Positions 1 to 12,534 of a stretch of DNA of 64,000 nt are shown piece after piece. Positions within the stretch are counted from its first letter, which is position 1. Every line of letters starts with the position of its first letter. Position numbers and translations under genes: made by a program. A model generated the notes under the pieces. The model saw only the letters and a list, made by a program, of their open reading frames with translations. It was not told the DNA's origin and ran no database searches. The DNA lies in contig CP099839.1 in the NCBI GenBank assembly GCA_030062745.1, positions 6,743,115-6,807,114 on the forward strand, in the 5' to 3' direction. This stretch comes from Capitulum mitella. Lineage: Eukaryota; Arthropoda; Thecostraca; Pollicipedomorpha; Pollicipedidae.

Positions 1-1489
1 TTCGTGTGTTCCTTTTCAGATTTAAACGTGTACTTCCAAATATTGCTCAGCGCACTTATTTTGCCTTCTTCGATTCCAGAATATAGACATTTATTAATTT
101 CATTACGGTGCACAATGGGAACATTTTCCTTGCTGAATAGCTACAAAATATCGCGGACAAAAAATGCGTTTGCACTCATGATCCCAGCCAACCCATCCCC
201 ATTCACTCGCATGAACATAGTTTCTTGACAGTCATAGCCATATCACTCCCAGCGTAGTAATATGGACAAGGTAAGAAAATGGAGCCTCTGTGTTGAGAAT
301 AAGAAGGCGACACAATTCAGCCTTCCGATACGGAAGGTTTAATGTCAAGCATTTGCGAAGATATCAGACTGAAAACCGTTATGGCCAGGTCTGAACGTCT
401 ACTGAACCGAACTTTGTTCTGCTTCATGACAGAAGACTAATTCGGTTTACGGCCTCGCTCGTAATCATGGACTTATTGGAAGCCGTTATCATCGTACCAA
501 GCACAGCCGTCGTAGTTGAAGCACGGCTGAAGCTAAGTCTTCAAAGTGCCATGGACCATTTTCGCCATTTTTGCCCATGTTCATAATTTCAGCTTTTCAT
601 AGTCTAGGATACTGGGATAAGAAAATAAACAGGTCGTAATGATTGGAGTTTTACATAACGTGTTAGGAGAACTGCAGTTCTCACAGTAGAACATGAGTAG
701 GTTTAACGGATGCAGCCTCATTCACAGTTATCATGATTTACTTAAAAAATGTGTTTTTCCACTTGCTACCATCGATTTTAAAACAGCATTGAACGCATCC
801 ATTATCTAGGAATATTGGGGCTGAAGACATTATACTTGATATACTGCAACCCAGTCTTGCGACTTTGATAGTAAATGCATGCAAAGCTCAAAAACAACTA
901 ACAAATTGCAATACAATGACCGAACAACAAACGATAAATGGAAACATCGGACGCAAATCGCGGTAATTCTAAAAACGACAGAACCAGGGGCACCACTCTC
1001 AGCTTACTGAAGGCGGAACATTTGCAGGAAAACAATTACATTATGACATTTCATACACATCTTCATTAACCCTTTCTCGTGTGGTGCAGCATAAATGATG
1101 AAGGCTATTTCTGATATCCAACGTTTGCAGGCGTCTCATTAAAATTCATAAAGACGCAATTCTCTTATGTTTACGAACATGGTTTCATCATTAAGCCACG
1201 TTAGAAGCATAGCGGTTGGAAAGGAGACCTCCAACGAAGCATTGTAAATAATGGGAGAGAATGATGATGACTGGTAACTGAAATAATGGCGTCCTTCGGA
1301 TGAAGCAATTCAATGCTCCTGCACAGTTTGATAACAATATTATTATTGGGTGCAATTGTTAAGTAACACAGAAATCACACGAAACAGCAGAAAACCGTAG
1401 GAGCTTCACATCTCCAACGAGCTAAACACCAAGCGTCTAACCTCAGACAGACGGCAAATGTCGAAAGGAACGCGCTGAATCAGCTCGCC
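1..1489. other. A+T-rich intergenic DNA, no gene seen
   Basis: Both strands have frequent stops. No motif, repeat or RNA gene was recognised. By colinearity this lies on the Antp-facing side of Ubx. Confidence 0.6.
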
Positions 1490-2130
1490 ATGAGCGAAGG
1501 AAACTCCGACAAAACTTTGGCGCGGCCGACCACGCCTGAGGAACCTGAGCCCCGTCGCCTGGAAGTCGCTGAGGCCCATCCTCGACCAGCGCGACCGTGC
1601 GGTTCCCGCATAATGAGACTCCCAGACCGAAAACCATGCAAAATGCATGCCATCAATCCCCTTTATGGAGTTCATTGAAAGTCAGCCTTTTTTGCGTCGA
1701 GGTGTCGGCCGATTTATGCCTGCTGGCCGCGGAAGACCTTTCTCGCCCCGGCGGGCTCGTCCGCCTGGCCCAGGGAGCCCCGCTGAAGGACCTCCTAATT
1801 GCTTCTCACATTTATCCCGGCCGGCCGATTCGGGATAACGGCGAGTTGATGTGCGGCCATTATGAGGCCTTTAATTGTCTCCAACTGGGACGGCTGAAAC
1901 TTGATATATCGTCGGCGCTGACGACGCCGACATGCGGTCGGCCCGGCCGGCCAGGGCTCGGAGAGAATCGCGGGAAATGTCCGCGCGGAATGGCCTCCCG
2001 GCTTGACGCGGGCGGCCGAGCGGCTGCCGGGAGCTTTGCATGCAAATGCATTCTTTTGGCGCGAAAGACGGATGGCCTCCGGACGCGCGCCCGGGTCGAT
2101 CCAGGGCCCGCTCCTAATTAAGCATCAGCT
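1490..2130. promoter_or_regulatory. GC/CpG island with A+T cores, candidate regulatory element
   Basis: Abrupt change from A+T-rich flanks to CpG-dense sequence with two GGCCGGCC octamers (1819-1826, 1945-1952). Embedded A+T cores include ggccgatttat (1707-1717), cattatgaggcctttaattg from about 1858, a palindromic octamer at 2035-2046 and cctaattaagc near 2113. An inverted repeat ttatcccg/cgggataa (1812-1819, 1831-1838) flanks one GGCCGGCC. Homeodomain- and POU-like cores suggest an enhancer or Polycomb-type element; function is inferred. Confidence 0.4.
2035..2047. promoter_or_regulatory. Palindromic POU octamer-like site
   Basis: TTTGCATGCAAA (2035-2046) is a perfect palindrome, and ATGCAAAT (2040-2047) is an exact POU octamer. 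It lies at the edge of the GC island at 1490-2130. Confidence 0.35.
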
Positions 2131-3774
2131 CGAGAGGAAAAGTCGCGGCCCTGTTACGGACTTTGCATTCAAATTCACTGTTATCATTCCTAATCTGGAA
2201 TTGGGTCCGCTTTCTTGGCGACGGAAACGAACAGTCTGATAACGCCGAGTTTCTTTCAATCAGATTTGTCTGTCACCGTGCAAAAATCTTTGCTCGTGTG
2301 GGGTATTAACTGTAGACGCATGAAACATGGGGAAAAATGAAGTCGAATTTTAGTTGTTGCGGAAACGGAGGACTACCTCGCCAACCTAGTACAGCAGTTA
2401 CGAAATCTCAGAATTATAAACAGCGCCAGCCCTCGAGCATGAACGTAAAATCCATGCACGCTTCTGTAACCTCAAGCGAGGAGAATTCATCCTCGCTTAC
2501 GACTCCCTGGAGGATCGTGCGTTAATAAGTATTGCAAACATAGGAGCATTTCTTACTTCTGGAGCCTTTCTCGGCGAGCAGTGCTGGTCGAAACTACCTG
2601 AGGAGCCATAAATTACCCGGGAGGAATTATCTTTGAGTCTGCCGGTGACGTATGGGCTGGGAGCAATATATGAAACGGCCCCCTTGGGCACCGAAAGCAA
2701 TCTAAAGAAACAACATTAAAATTTCGGGAAACTATGGGCTCTGAATGGTTTTAAACACACAACAGAGGTGCCGTAGAGTGCGCGACAGTGTTGGAACAAC
2801 TCTGGCGCAGTTCACTTCAATCGCAGACGTTATATCGTAGTCATTGGCATTGATTTGGAGCAAGGCAGTCAGAACGCTTACTCAACACCACCGGTTTAAT
2901 TTCAACAGCACTTGAGGTGCTTTCCGCTAGATTTAATTTTGCTGATGCATTCCTCCAAGCTGATCCTATCAAGAAAACATTGGCGAATTCGGAACAGACG
3001 TGCAAGCAATCTGCTAATGCACGCTGATTATTTTGCTGCCGCGATGTTAGCCATTAGGACGTGGCACGGAATTTGTTATCGCGTTTGCCATTAACATTCC
3101 CTGCCTGTCTTACAAATTATGCAGTCGTCACACACCTAAAAATCTGCTCAAATCAGGCGGTTTTCAAACAAGCTAGTATTCGCTTGAAAAAGCATGTGCT
3201 GAGCCGTTGCAACCCGAGACCATACCAGGATCTCTTTAAATAACGGCCGAATACCGTTCCCATGATTATTAGATGAGGCTAGTGATCGGGTCACGGACAA
3301 CCTGCATCCGCCCGTCCCCTCACCGCTGTACCGGAGCTTCTCGTCCAGATTTATCGGACAGAAATAGAGTGCCGAAAAAATAAAAATGTTTACTTTGTTC
3401 AGTACCGAATATTGCAATTTTTGTATGTGTCTTTTGTAAACCTACTAATGATGGTTAGTGCATGCATGACATGAAGCGGACGTTGTAAACAGGCTGTCAG
3501 TGGTCGTGCACTCTATGACTGACCGGTCAGTCATTTAGACATATAGAAGTGCGGTTTGATAGACTGCACGACTGCGTCTCTTTGCTACTCTGTTTCACGC
3601 CGTCGTGTGCTCAAAGACGGCCAAACACACCTGAATGTTCAAGAAGCTTCATCACCTGCTACACAAACACACAACACCTTCCGAGGCCGTAGGCCGGTCC
3701 CACCGCCGACCATTTTCTCCGGGTATTTTTCTTCTTAGCTTCAGATAAGATCCCATAAATCGTCCGCAGCGGCG
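2131..3774. other. A+T-rich intergenic DNA, no gene seen
   Basis: No coding or RNA gene supported. The only structure noted is the 20-bp palindrome at 3515-3534. Confidence 0.55.
3515..3534. repeat. Perfect 20-bp palindrome
   Basis: ATGACTGACCGGTCAGTCAT reads identically on both strands with no spacer. Confidence 0.7.
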
Positions 3775-3965
3775 TAATAAAGCAATACATCATTCCGTGA
3801 GGGCCGCGCCGCAAGTTTGGCCACTCCCTAGAATGAGATAATAATACCGGCGAGGCCGCGACGGCGGCGGCGGCTGCGGAGGTGCCTCGCGCGGCCGCCC
3901 AAAGAACGAATCGCTTCCGCGGCGCCGTCGATCGATGCTGATATCGCAGCCTGGGTCGTCGATGA
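3775..3965. promoter_or_regulatory. Short GC island
   Basis: CpG-dense block with a (cgg)n-like core near 3860-3880 and ATCGATCGAT-type sequence near 3930. Flanks are A+T-rich. No coding potential recognised. Confidence 0.3.
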
Positions 3966-4511
3966 TAACCCCTGTACCATGGATTAGAGATGATTGGCCA
4001 GGCTCTGGCCTGTGGGGAATACATAAGCATTGAGTTGGTCAGGGCTCCTTCTGCAGCGAGAACGTGAGGCACATTTTTATTTTCTCCTTAGTGCTGGCGT
4101 TAGTTCCAAAAGCCGATAAAACTGCACATGTTTTTGGGAGATCTGTAGCCTCCTCATTTCATCAGAAAGTGCAAAAGCGTGAACAGTTACAGCCAGCCTC
4201 TGGCCGCCGGTGCACTGGCCTTCCTTCAGCAGCGGGCATGGTTCCTCACGGCCTCAAGGCTTTCTCATGACATGTGATGACCGAACCGTCGCGCATTATG
4301 AGCACCACGGTTCGAACTCATAAAAAATGTGGCTCGGCAAACGAACCCCTAAGGGCTGATGTTTCAATAAATTACATGTTATTGGTGCTTACTTTCTGCC
4401 AGGCAGTTGTCAGGAAGCTGGCCGCAAAAGTTAGCAGGGACATGGCATATTGGCCACATGTCGTGCACTGCGGTTCAAATGGCAGGTCATGAAATGTGAG
4501 GAAATGGAAAT

Positions 4512-4990
4512 ATGGTTCTGCGTCTAGGGCGTCTCGGCACTGGAGGCCGCCTGGCAGGCGTCCACGCTCCAGACTTCAGGGTCCGACCCGTTACGGTGGC
4601 CTTGTTCTGCCGCCATAAAGTCGCACCGATACCCTACAAAAGTAAAAGGCTATTTGGGGCCAATAAAATCCTTCCCCGGATCGGGTCCGCTATCGCGGCC
4701 CGGTGGACAAACAAACAGTTATTCCAGGACTATCAGAGGCGCTCCGCGCGGTGGCCGGGCCGGCGCGACCGCTCGCCAGGCGACAGCGGCTCGCAGGACT
4801 TCGGGCTCGTGCCAGGACCACCGCCGCGTTAGGTGAGTGCCAGCTGCGCATCAGGGACTCTTTCAGGCGCGGCCGCATGGCGTGCGCGATGACAAATGTA
4901 GCTGATCCGACAAACTGAGATGTCTATCGCCGGCTCGGGATAATGCCGCAATTCTCGCTGTAATCTAGCCAGGCCAGCCGAGACGGATTT
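4512..4990. promoter_or_regulatory. GC island with TTTATGGC core
   Basis: CpG-rich block. It contains gccataaa (4612-4619, TTTATGGC on the other strand, a caudal/Abd-B-like homeodomain site) and cgggataa near 4937, a motif shared with the island at 1490-2130. Confidence 0.35.
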
Positions 4991-5029
4991 TCGGGCCAAC
5001 TTTTCCCGTGGTTATTCAGACATTCCTGA

Positions 5030-5160
5030 ATGCTCATCACTATTTCATTTTTATGGGATTAAAGCCGATTTATAGTTCCATTCGCAGAATAAATTACAAT
5101 CTGTATTGAGTTTATCTATAGTCCGCGGCAAGCAAGATTAATGTTGTAATTAAAACCATG
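5030..5160. promoter_or_regulatory. Dense cluster of homeodomain-type sites
   Basis: Between two GC islands. It includes tttttatgggattaaa, agccgatttat (5063-5073), aataaattac, gattaatg and gtaattaaaa within about 130 bp. The clustering of TAAT, TTTAT and TTAAT cores fits a Hox or caudal target element; no binding data. Confidence 0.35.
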
Positions 5161-5279
5161 GCGAGAAAAGTTTTCGCTGAAAATGCAATATGCCAGTCCT
5201 CTGATCTCGAAAGGAAGCTGCGTGCTTGGCATGCATTCATAATCCTTGCCGCGGGCCGAGAATTTATCTCAAGTTGGTG

Positions 5280-5730
5280 TAACAAGACACCGGGCCGGGT
5301 TCTAAATCACGGCGCCATGACCCCGGCGCGCTCCGCCCGGTGTGGACCGCGTCCGCCGCCGCCGGCACAGAGCCGCCCGCGCCGAATTCTAGCTCGCCCG
5401 CTGGATTTCTGGCCCGAATTTCCGCCTGAGAGATGCATTCGCCGGCGCCGTCCGTTTTCGGCGTCCGTAATCCATCTCCGTTTGGCGTCGTAATTGTATT
5501 TACTGCGGCGCTCCGACAGAGACGAATCTCCTGCGCTGCGGCGAAATAAACCAATCCGGCCGGCGGCGGCGCTGGGAATCGGCTCAGATGCCGGCCGGCC
5601 GGCTAATCACCACGTGCCGCCGAGCGGCCGGCAGGCACGCGCGCACCGAGCCCGGCCGTCCGCCGCCGAGCTGCACCGGCCCATCGAGTGCAGCTCTTCT
5701 TCGCCGCGCACGGCAACATTTTGTCAGACG
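5280..5730. promoter_or_regulatory. GC island with E-box and A+T cores
   Basis: CpG-dense. It contains a run of overlapping GGCCGGCC near 5592-5602, CACGTG at 5611-5616 next to ctaatcac, and cores cgtaattgtatttac near 5490 and gcgaaataaacc near 5541. Apparent open frames here arise from lack of stops in GC-rich DNA. Confidence 0.35.
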
Positions 5731-6154
5731 AAACAAATTTTGGAACGAAAAATGCGGAGCGTTACCTCTTCCCAAAGTGGGGATTCACAGGCAGTGTCAG
5801 TGTGTCGCAGTCATGCTAAGAATTCATTTCAAAAACAAAAAAATAGAAACTATTGAAAAACAAAACCACGTCTGCTCTTTTTTCTTTCCAAAGTCTAAAA
5901 TAAAACGACATATTCATAAACGTGCGCATGTCCCATCATTCTTGCACGCAGCATTCGGGTAGAAATAAAAAGTATTGTATTGCACGAAGTACAAACCGAA
6001 GGCAATGACGAGCCATGCTCTGATGTTCACAATCGTATTAATAATTCCAGCTCTATCCAATTACCACGCAGTCTTTCTTTCTTTGGACTCACAGCATGAA
6101 GTATGTCTGCATTTATTTAGCTCCACTAAACACGAAGTATGCTTCCTATCACGG

Positions 6155-6198
<44 letters not shown>

Positions 6199-8524
6199 TT
6201 GAACCCTGTAAAGTCCTTACGGTGAGAGAAATACACGGTAAGTCACTGTTTTGATTGGACTGAGTCGGAGATTTTTTTCGTTTTGCTTATTTTATCTGTC
6301 TCTATTATCAGTGGTGGCGACACGGCGCGAGGCGTCTGGCCTACCTCTCTCCCTTGGCCTAAAAAAATGCATTAGCTGACAGCGTAGATTATCATCAGCA
6401 AATGACCTTCGATGGTAATCAAATGCTTAAAACGGTCCTTGACTCTTTTCCCGGCTGAGTATGTTCCATCGCTGTTGCTGCGGTACAGAACGCGAAACCT
6501 AAGAACGACCAAACCTTCATAGAGGCATTTGGACGAAACTGCAAGCTTTCCGCATAAAAAATCAATCAGAAACCAAATTTGCGATAAAAACTGACGTTAC
6601 AAAAGCGCAAGAAACACTGACGCAAATTAAAAGACATCAATTTGTGTGCGTCGTGTCTAGACGTTCCGAATTTGTCTACGCCGAGGATAAGGCAACACCA
6701 AGGATGAGCTAGCGCATTCCTTTCAACATGGGAGTAATTACATTCCATGTCCTGACTTCATTGTGCTAATTATACACCTGGCAACTCTCTCAAGCGAGAA
6801 TCTCTGAGATATACTCTGGGATGACGAGTCTGGGATGGGTCTGCTGCAGCGCGCTGTTCACAGACAGTTCTCACATCCGTCAAACAGGCCAAAACCAACG
6901 AATACGAAGGGACAGACCAATATCACGAAACGTGGATATCTTAACTGTGACAGAGGCTGAGAAGTGAGTAATGCATGCCATAAATGGTAGAGATCACTAT
7001 GAACTTCATAGCGGTGGGTACGAAACGATACCACGCCGTCAACGAATTCACCGATATACAGCAATCGCTAATCACAGCTTGGGATCTTTGGAAAATGCGA
7101 AATTCATGAACTAACTGCGTCCCGTGCATGCGGATCCTCATAACTTCTTCGGTTTCGCTTCGCGGTTGTCCATAGCAATAGCACGTATCGCAAAACAAGA
7201 TGGTCAACATTTGTTACCGATGTACTGGTCATCACAGTGGAGCCCAATGCAAAGCTCAGGGCGATATATGACATGTACATGCAGTTTTTGCAATGCATGA
7301 ATCTCTCAGCTTGAAGATCATGCAGATCATGTTTTTGCTCTGCTAAAGCCGCATCACTGTTGTGTAAAGCTGAGTGCAGTAGAAGAAAAAGCGTGTTGCT
7401 GCCGACATGCACTTTTTAGTTGGAAGTTGTGACGACATGCAACGTTGCAAAAGGAGCTCAAAAGACAATAAAGTTGACACACAGAACTACGCATCGTTTC
7501 ATGCGGCAACACATCATCTTTAATTTGCCGATATCATAATAGTTGCGATTGATCGACGATTCTGCAGGGATTTGGCCGTTCGACGACGAGGCTGCCGTCG
7601 AAACGAAGAGAAATGGCCGCGTCCGCTGAGGAAAATAAATATGGCGCCGGTAGTCGGGCGATATTGGTTCTGATTGCATAAATCACGCCACTTCCCGCGT
7701 CGGAATCCGACTCCATCGATCCCCGACGCCCCGACGATCGCCAGCATGGCTCAGATATTCCGAAAACGTTGCCCGCGTGAGATGGAGGATACATCTCGTC
7801 CCGATTTACACACAAGTTGAGCGCATCGGCCCTCCAAAGTCGCGAGTTGGCGAGAAGCAATTCTCGCTTGCCGTTGTTTTCGGCAGAGGGCCGGCCTGCG
7901 GCTGGCATACTAAGACCGCCATGCCCACATACTTCTTCATTTCCGACCAAGATCACGCCATTTCGATGAACGTTCACGCTCGCGGTTTGTAAAACAATCA
8001 GTGATAAATCATAGCCGGCCGTATGAAATGTCTGCGGCACCCGGAAACACTCCTCTGACCTTCCTCTGCTGCCTGGGCTCGCATGTGCCCGTTCGTTTCA
8101 CGCGCGCCGAAATATCTGCTGTGAAAGCCTTGTGTTTGATTTGCTAGCACCTTTCAAGCCATGGGATTTCTGCTCAAGGGGGTGGACATCAACGCGTGTT
8201 CGAGGACAGACGATGTTTGTATGAATCGTTGCACTCCTTAAAAAGTGCCAAGTCACCCAGTTCATGCCATGTGCGTGCGCTTGTGCGTGTGTGGGGTGGT
8301 GGTGAATCAGTGAATCAGTTAAACAACAAGCATGACTTCACAAGGAACATCGTGTTTAAGCTGTGCAGTTTCATCATTCTTTTTACTGTTTAAATCTCGT
8401 TTCCATACACCCGATTCAAAATACAGAACTGAGTTATCATGAAAAACAAATGGAAATGAGTGTTTTTGGAAAACGAGCCAAATTCAAAGACATTTAAACA
8501 TTTCCAGTGCTCAGAAATAGTTCG
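5731..8524. other. Intergenic DNA, no gene seen
   Basis: A+T-rich apart from a moderately GC-rich stretch at about 7540-8000. It contains an (AT)n microsatellite and no supported gene. Confidence 0.5.
6157..6193. repeat. (AT)n microsatellite
   Basis: About 18 uninterrupted AT dinucleotides. Confidence 0.95.
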
Positions 8525-8860
8525 TCTTCTCAGACAATGCAGACAGCTGGCCTGGCGTAGCCGTAGGAGCGGAGAAGCGGCCGCCCACACGTCTCTGGTA
8601 TTGACCGAGCTTTGCCCTGGCGGCCGAATTTCTGGTGTTCTCGGTGAATGAGGGTGATTTACGCAGGTAGTTGTAATGCATGCTGTGAACTCCGACGATA
8701 ATATCTGCCGGCATTGGTTAATGAGGGTCGATTTACGGTCTGCGGCGCGAGGCGCCGGCCACAGCGCCATGTCCGTACCGTCAGACGCCGCTCCCGGACA
8801 AATAACCCGGACACGGGCCCGCCTCGTTGTCGTCATGTGGGATATTTCGGCGTCCTGAGT
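8525..8860. promoter_or_regulatory. GC island with a repeated 17-18 bp site
   Basis: Contains aatgagggtgatttacg (8647-8663) and aatgagggtcgatttacg (8720-8737), 73 bp apart in the same orientation. TGATTTAC resembles an Exd/posterior-Hox composite site. Between the copies are tgtaatgcatgc and gacgataatatc. Strong candidate binding element. Confidence 0.4.
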
Positions 8861-11159
8861 TACCTCCAGGCGAGACAAGCCGTAGTCTGACGTGTGTAGG
8901 TAGCCATGTGCAAAGCCATTCCCCAAAAGCAGGTTATGGTTAGAATTTGGGAAGACGGTTAGGTGGGAGGGTACGACACGGTACGGGTACCCCTCGCATT
9001 CCCGCTTTATGTTGCGTACACATACATGGCAATGCATGAATTAGCGCGGTGGGACTTAAAGAAGCTTTCAGAAGAAGGAACATTAGCAATCCTGAACAAA
9101 CTTTGTCTTCCATGTTTCGAAGGCTGCAGTGTTACTACTTCTTCCTTTGAATCAAACCAGCCTACTGCATGTTTCGTGGCTTCGCTCACGGAGACCCGTA
9201 ACATGCTTTGACAGATTTTTGCAAATGTTGCTGTATTTGTTTCCCCTCAGCCCTTATCACAGCAACACACCAACCTCCAGGAGTGCCCGAGTTTGCTACT
9301 GCCAGGCTTTTGAAACAAAAAGAATCGTTGCCAGCGTCTGAAACACGATTACGACGGGGGAATTCGGTTCCAAAGACTCTGTGGCAGTCTTTCATGCAAT
9401 TTTGTGTGCATTTGGGTCGCTTAATACATTCGAGTTTTAAGACTTATGGTGGGCCAACAGTACGCCCAGCAAACCGCAGACATCTGTTTCGCAGAATGAG
9501 CGCCACGAAACCGTCCAAAAGTCTAACTCGGTGCGAGCCATTGCCCTGGTTAGAAGGCACCAGGACCAGCAGCATACGTGACCGCGCTAAACCGTCAGAC
9601 TAACAGACAATTTTTGTTTGTTGTTGCGCCGGACGTGCGGAGCCGTCTTTTGTTATGTACGTAATAATAGCACAGCAAAAGTTATAATTCCCGATACATG
9701 CCTGAATACACATGCTTAGGGTCGCTTGATAAATACCACACGACTAATGCGATTTTGAGAATAGTTTCGACGAGATATAAAGTCCTTCACGGCAGTTAAT
9801 CGCCATCGAAATGCTCGTTGGTATGGGACGGGAATTCTGAGCCAATTATATCGACGTATTTTTTCTCCATTTCATCATTACATGAACTTACAAACGAGCT
9901 TTTGACCTTGTTCTGATGCAAAATAACTTATGGGACCTCACTAAGATTTTTAGAAACAAAATATGAGTGAATGGTACTTGGGCTTAACTATGCTAGTTTT
10001 TGCCGTTGACTTCCGTCGTGTCTATGGTAAAAGTTTCCACTGCTGTACTCCAAAGTTCAACGGCCATGTAGGGACGACCAGGAATACTGCATTTAACGGA
10101 TGCAAGCATTAATGAAATACCTCTGGGGGCTTTTATTGATGCATACTACTTTTTCCGTCTTTGGATGCCGAAAAACATCCCATTGTGTTATCAAATATCC
10201 CATGCAGCAAAAAAGAACACACCATCGTAGAGCAGAGCACAAAGGTCACCCTGGGCTTTGGAAGTTGTCGACGCAAGGGACAGCAGGCTTAAGTGGATTG
10301 TGGACATCGAAGTACGAAGTGCTAACAGACTACTTCTCATATGCCAAGGGACATGACAGAACGATAATGGATTCAAGCCAAGGGTCTGTTTGACAGTCAT
10401 GGCCGTCATAAGTCGTTCAAGCGCCAAGATATGTCAAGGAAATAGATGTTGAACAGTAGACCGTGCTTCGGGTGTTGAAGCCCTTGCTCGGCGCGAAATG
10501 GATTATAGTTTAGGTAATTGTCCAAGATGACATTTCGCTTTCGAGAGACGGCTTTTTCTGACAAAAGCTTTGCATTGGTTATCGGAAAAACCGACATCTA
10601 AGCCATAATTGGCGTTTTGTAATGTAACCATGTCTTGTAAAGAAGGCGCTACCCGGTTTTCGCAATGACACCAGGGCATCATGCGCAAAATTTAGAACTG
10701 ACGGCATCCCATCAAATCTGGTGCATAAAGTCTGCGTCAGACTGAATTCAGCTTTACTATCTTAAGTGCACTGGCTTTAAGTTGACATTTACCTGTGCCA
10801 AATACCTATTTTCCAAATGGGGTAAGCCAGTGTGTGACTACGTATTCTCTGAAAGTGATGTATGTGTGACGCAAAAGACTTCTGAACCCGATAAGTTCCC
10901 TTATTCATATTCAAACTCTCGATGCTTTTGTGTATTTAAAAATGGGACAGTTCTTGTTACAATTCTTACGCAATTTACATCACAAAACTTACAGCTTACA
11001 TATTTCTCGCCGTACAGGGTCCAAGGCCGACGCATGCATTATACACCAAAGCTTCCAGATTCCGAAGCAATAACCACTTGGCCAACCCTGACAATGGCGC
11101 CCGGTCTTAATTGCACGCGTCGAGCAGTGCGTTCATCAAGGGCTCGTTATTACCAATCT
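8861..11159. other. A+T-rich intergenic DNA, no gene seen
   Basis: No domain, repeat or RNA gene recognised in any frame. Confidence 0.55.
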
Positions 11160-11760
11160 GCATAAGAATGTCTGCGGCCGCGGCGCCTGTTCGCTGCCGG
11201 GACGAACGTGCTCGCGGAGCACGAGGCGGCACTCCGATTGGCGATCCCCGCGGCCGACCGCGGCCGCAGCCGGCGACCGGCCCGCGGCCACCGCCCTAAA
11301 CACCATCATCCGACGCCAATTATGAGCGGCCGGCAATTTTCGCCGCCAGTATTACCGCCAACAAAACAAAGCCCCGCCGCGTCCGAGTAAGCCATTACGC
11401 GGCGCGCGGCCGGCTCCGAGAAGCGGAAGTCGTTGCTTGCGCCGCCGCCGTGCGGGGACCGGCCGGCCGTCACCGACCGCACGGGGCCGCATAAATTATC
11501 GGAGCATCTTCGCGAGGTACGGCGCGTCGCCGCGCGAGTTATGGCGCCCGGCTATCAGCCGTGATATCGGAGCCGGACTGGGGTCGGCCGGCCGGGCGCC
11601 GCGCCGGCCGGCGGAGCGGGGCCGAGCCGGGCCGAGCGGCCCACCTGCCGCCGCCGCCGGCCGACGGAGCGGGACCGGCGGCAGGGGCGGCAGGCTCCTG
11701 GGGCCGATTCGCCGTCTCAGAGGCGGAATGTGCGTTGGAATGAAGTGGTGCCGGCTGACG
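11160..11760. promoter_or_regulatory. GC island with A+T cores
   Basis: One of the strongest islands of the 3' flank. It contains cgccaattatgagcgg near 11315, ccgcataaattatcgg near 11488, gagttatggcg near 11537 and repeated ggccggcc strings. The A+T cores stand out against almost pure G+C, as in the other islands. Confidence 0.4.
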
Positions 11761-12534
11761 AATTGCGCGCACCGTTGCAAAACTGATCCGAGAAAAGTGG
11801 CGTGGAGACGAAACGAAAAGTCTTCCTGTCATTTGTGTCTTAATTGAGCGCAGTGTTTGCAGGAAATGGGCCGGTGGGACGGCCTTTAGGTTCTTCCTCA
11901 TTATCGTTTCTTTGAAAACACCAGCACGTCTCTTCGTTAGTCTCGCTCCAAAGTTTCTCCCCTGTTCTGACAGTGCCGGTGTTAGTCGGTTTCCGTATCA
12001 TTGGTGGACACGATGTGGTCCAGCTTAATCTGGCTAAAACTTACCAACAATTTCATAAAGCTGAAAGGGATTGTACCTAGACCAAGGAAATCAACCATTT
12101 GTGAAAACATTAAAGAACTTTAGCATGAAGTAAAAGCCAGCAAAAAGAGGAATAATGTACTGCAAATGTCGGCCGAACTCCAGCTAAAGTAGTGCTGTCT
12201 TAAAATTTCGGACTATCAAATGCTCTGTCGCCGGTGATTCCTTTAAAGAAGTACGACAGGAACGCAGGCTTGCTTAAATAATGTCAAGACAACCATCCTC
12301 GCATAGGAAATAGGCATTCCTTGCATTTGCAATGTGCAAGGCAGCTCCAGATGGAATGCGTCATGCATTCTTTAGCACGGTCCTTGAAAGCTTTTGCGTT
12401 GGTTTCCTTTAAAGCCCAAGCCATAAATATTGAATGCGTGAGCCACGGTCGCCAGGAACAAAACGAAGCCCAACAAACGACTTTCACGCCTTCCCACGAT
12501 GCCGGGGCCATTGAAACCCCCTTCCGACCCTGAC
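11761..12534. other. Intergenic DNA, no gene seen
   Basis: Ordinary A+T-rich sequence between two islands. Confidence 0.55.

Noticed and set aside
4290-4330. Possible tRNA T-arm (GGTTCGAACTC)
   Set aside because: No matching upstream arms; isolated box-B-like sequence.
8390-9037. 215-residue minus-strand frame
   Set aside because: No domain or family resemblance; partly explained by the GC island within it.
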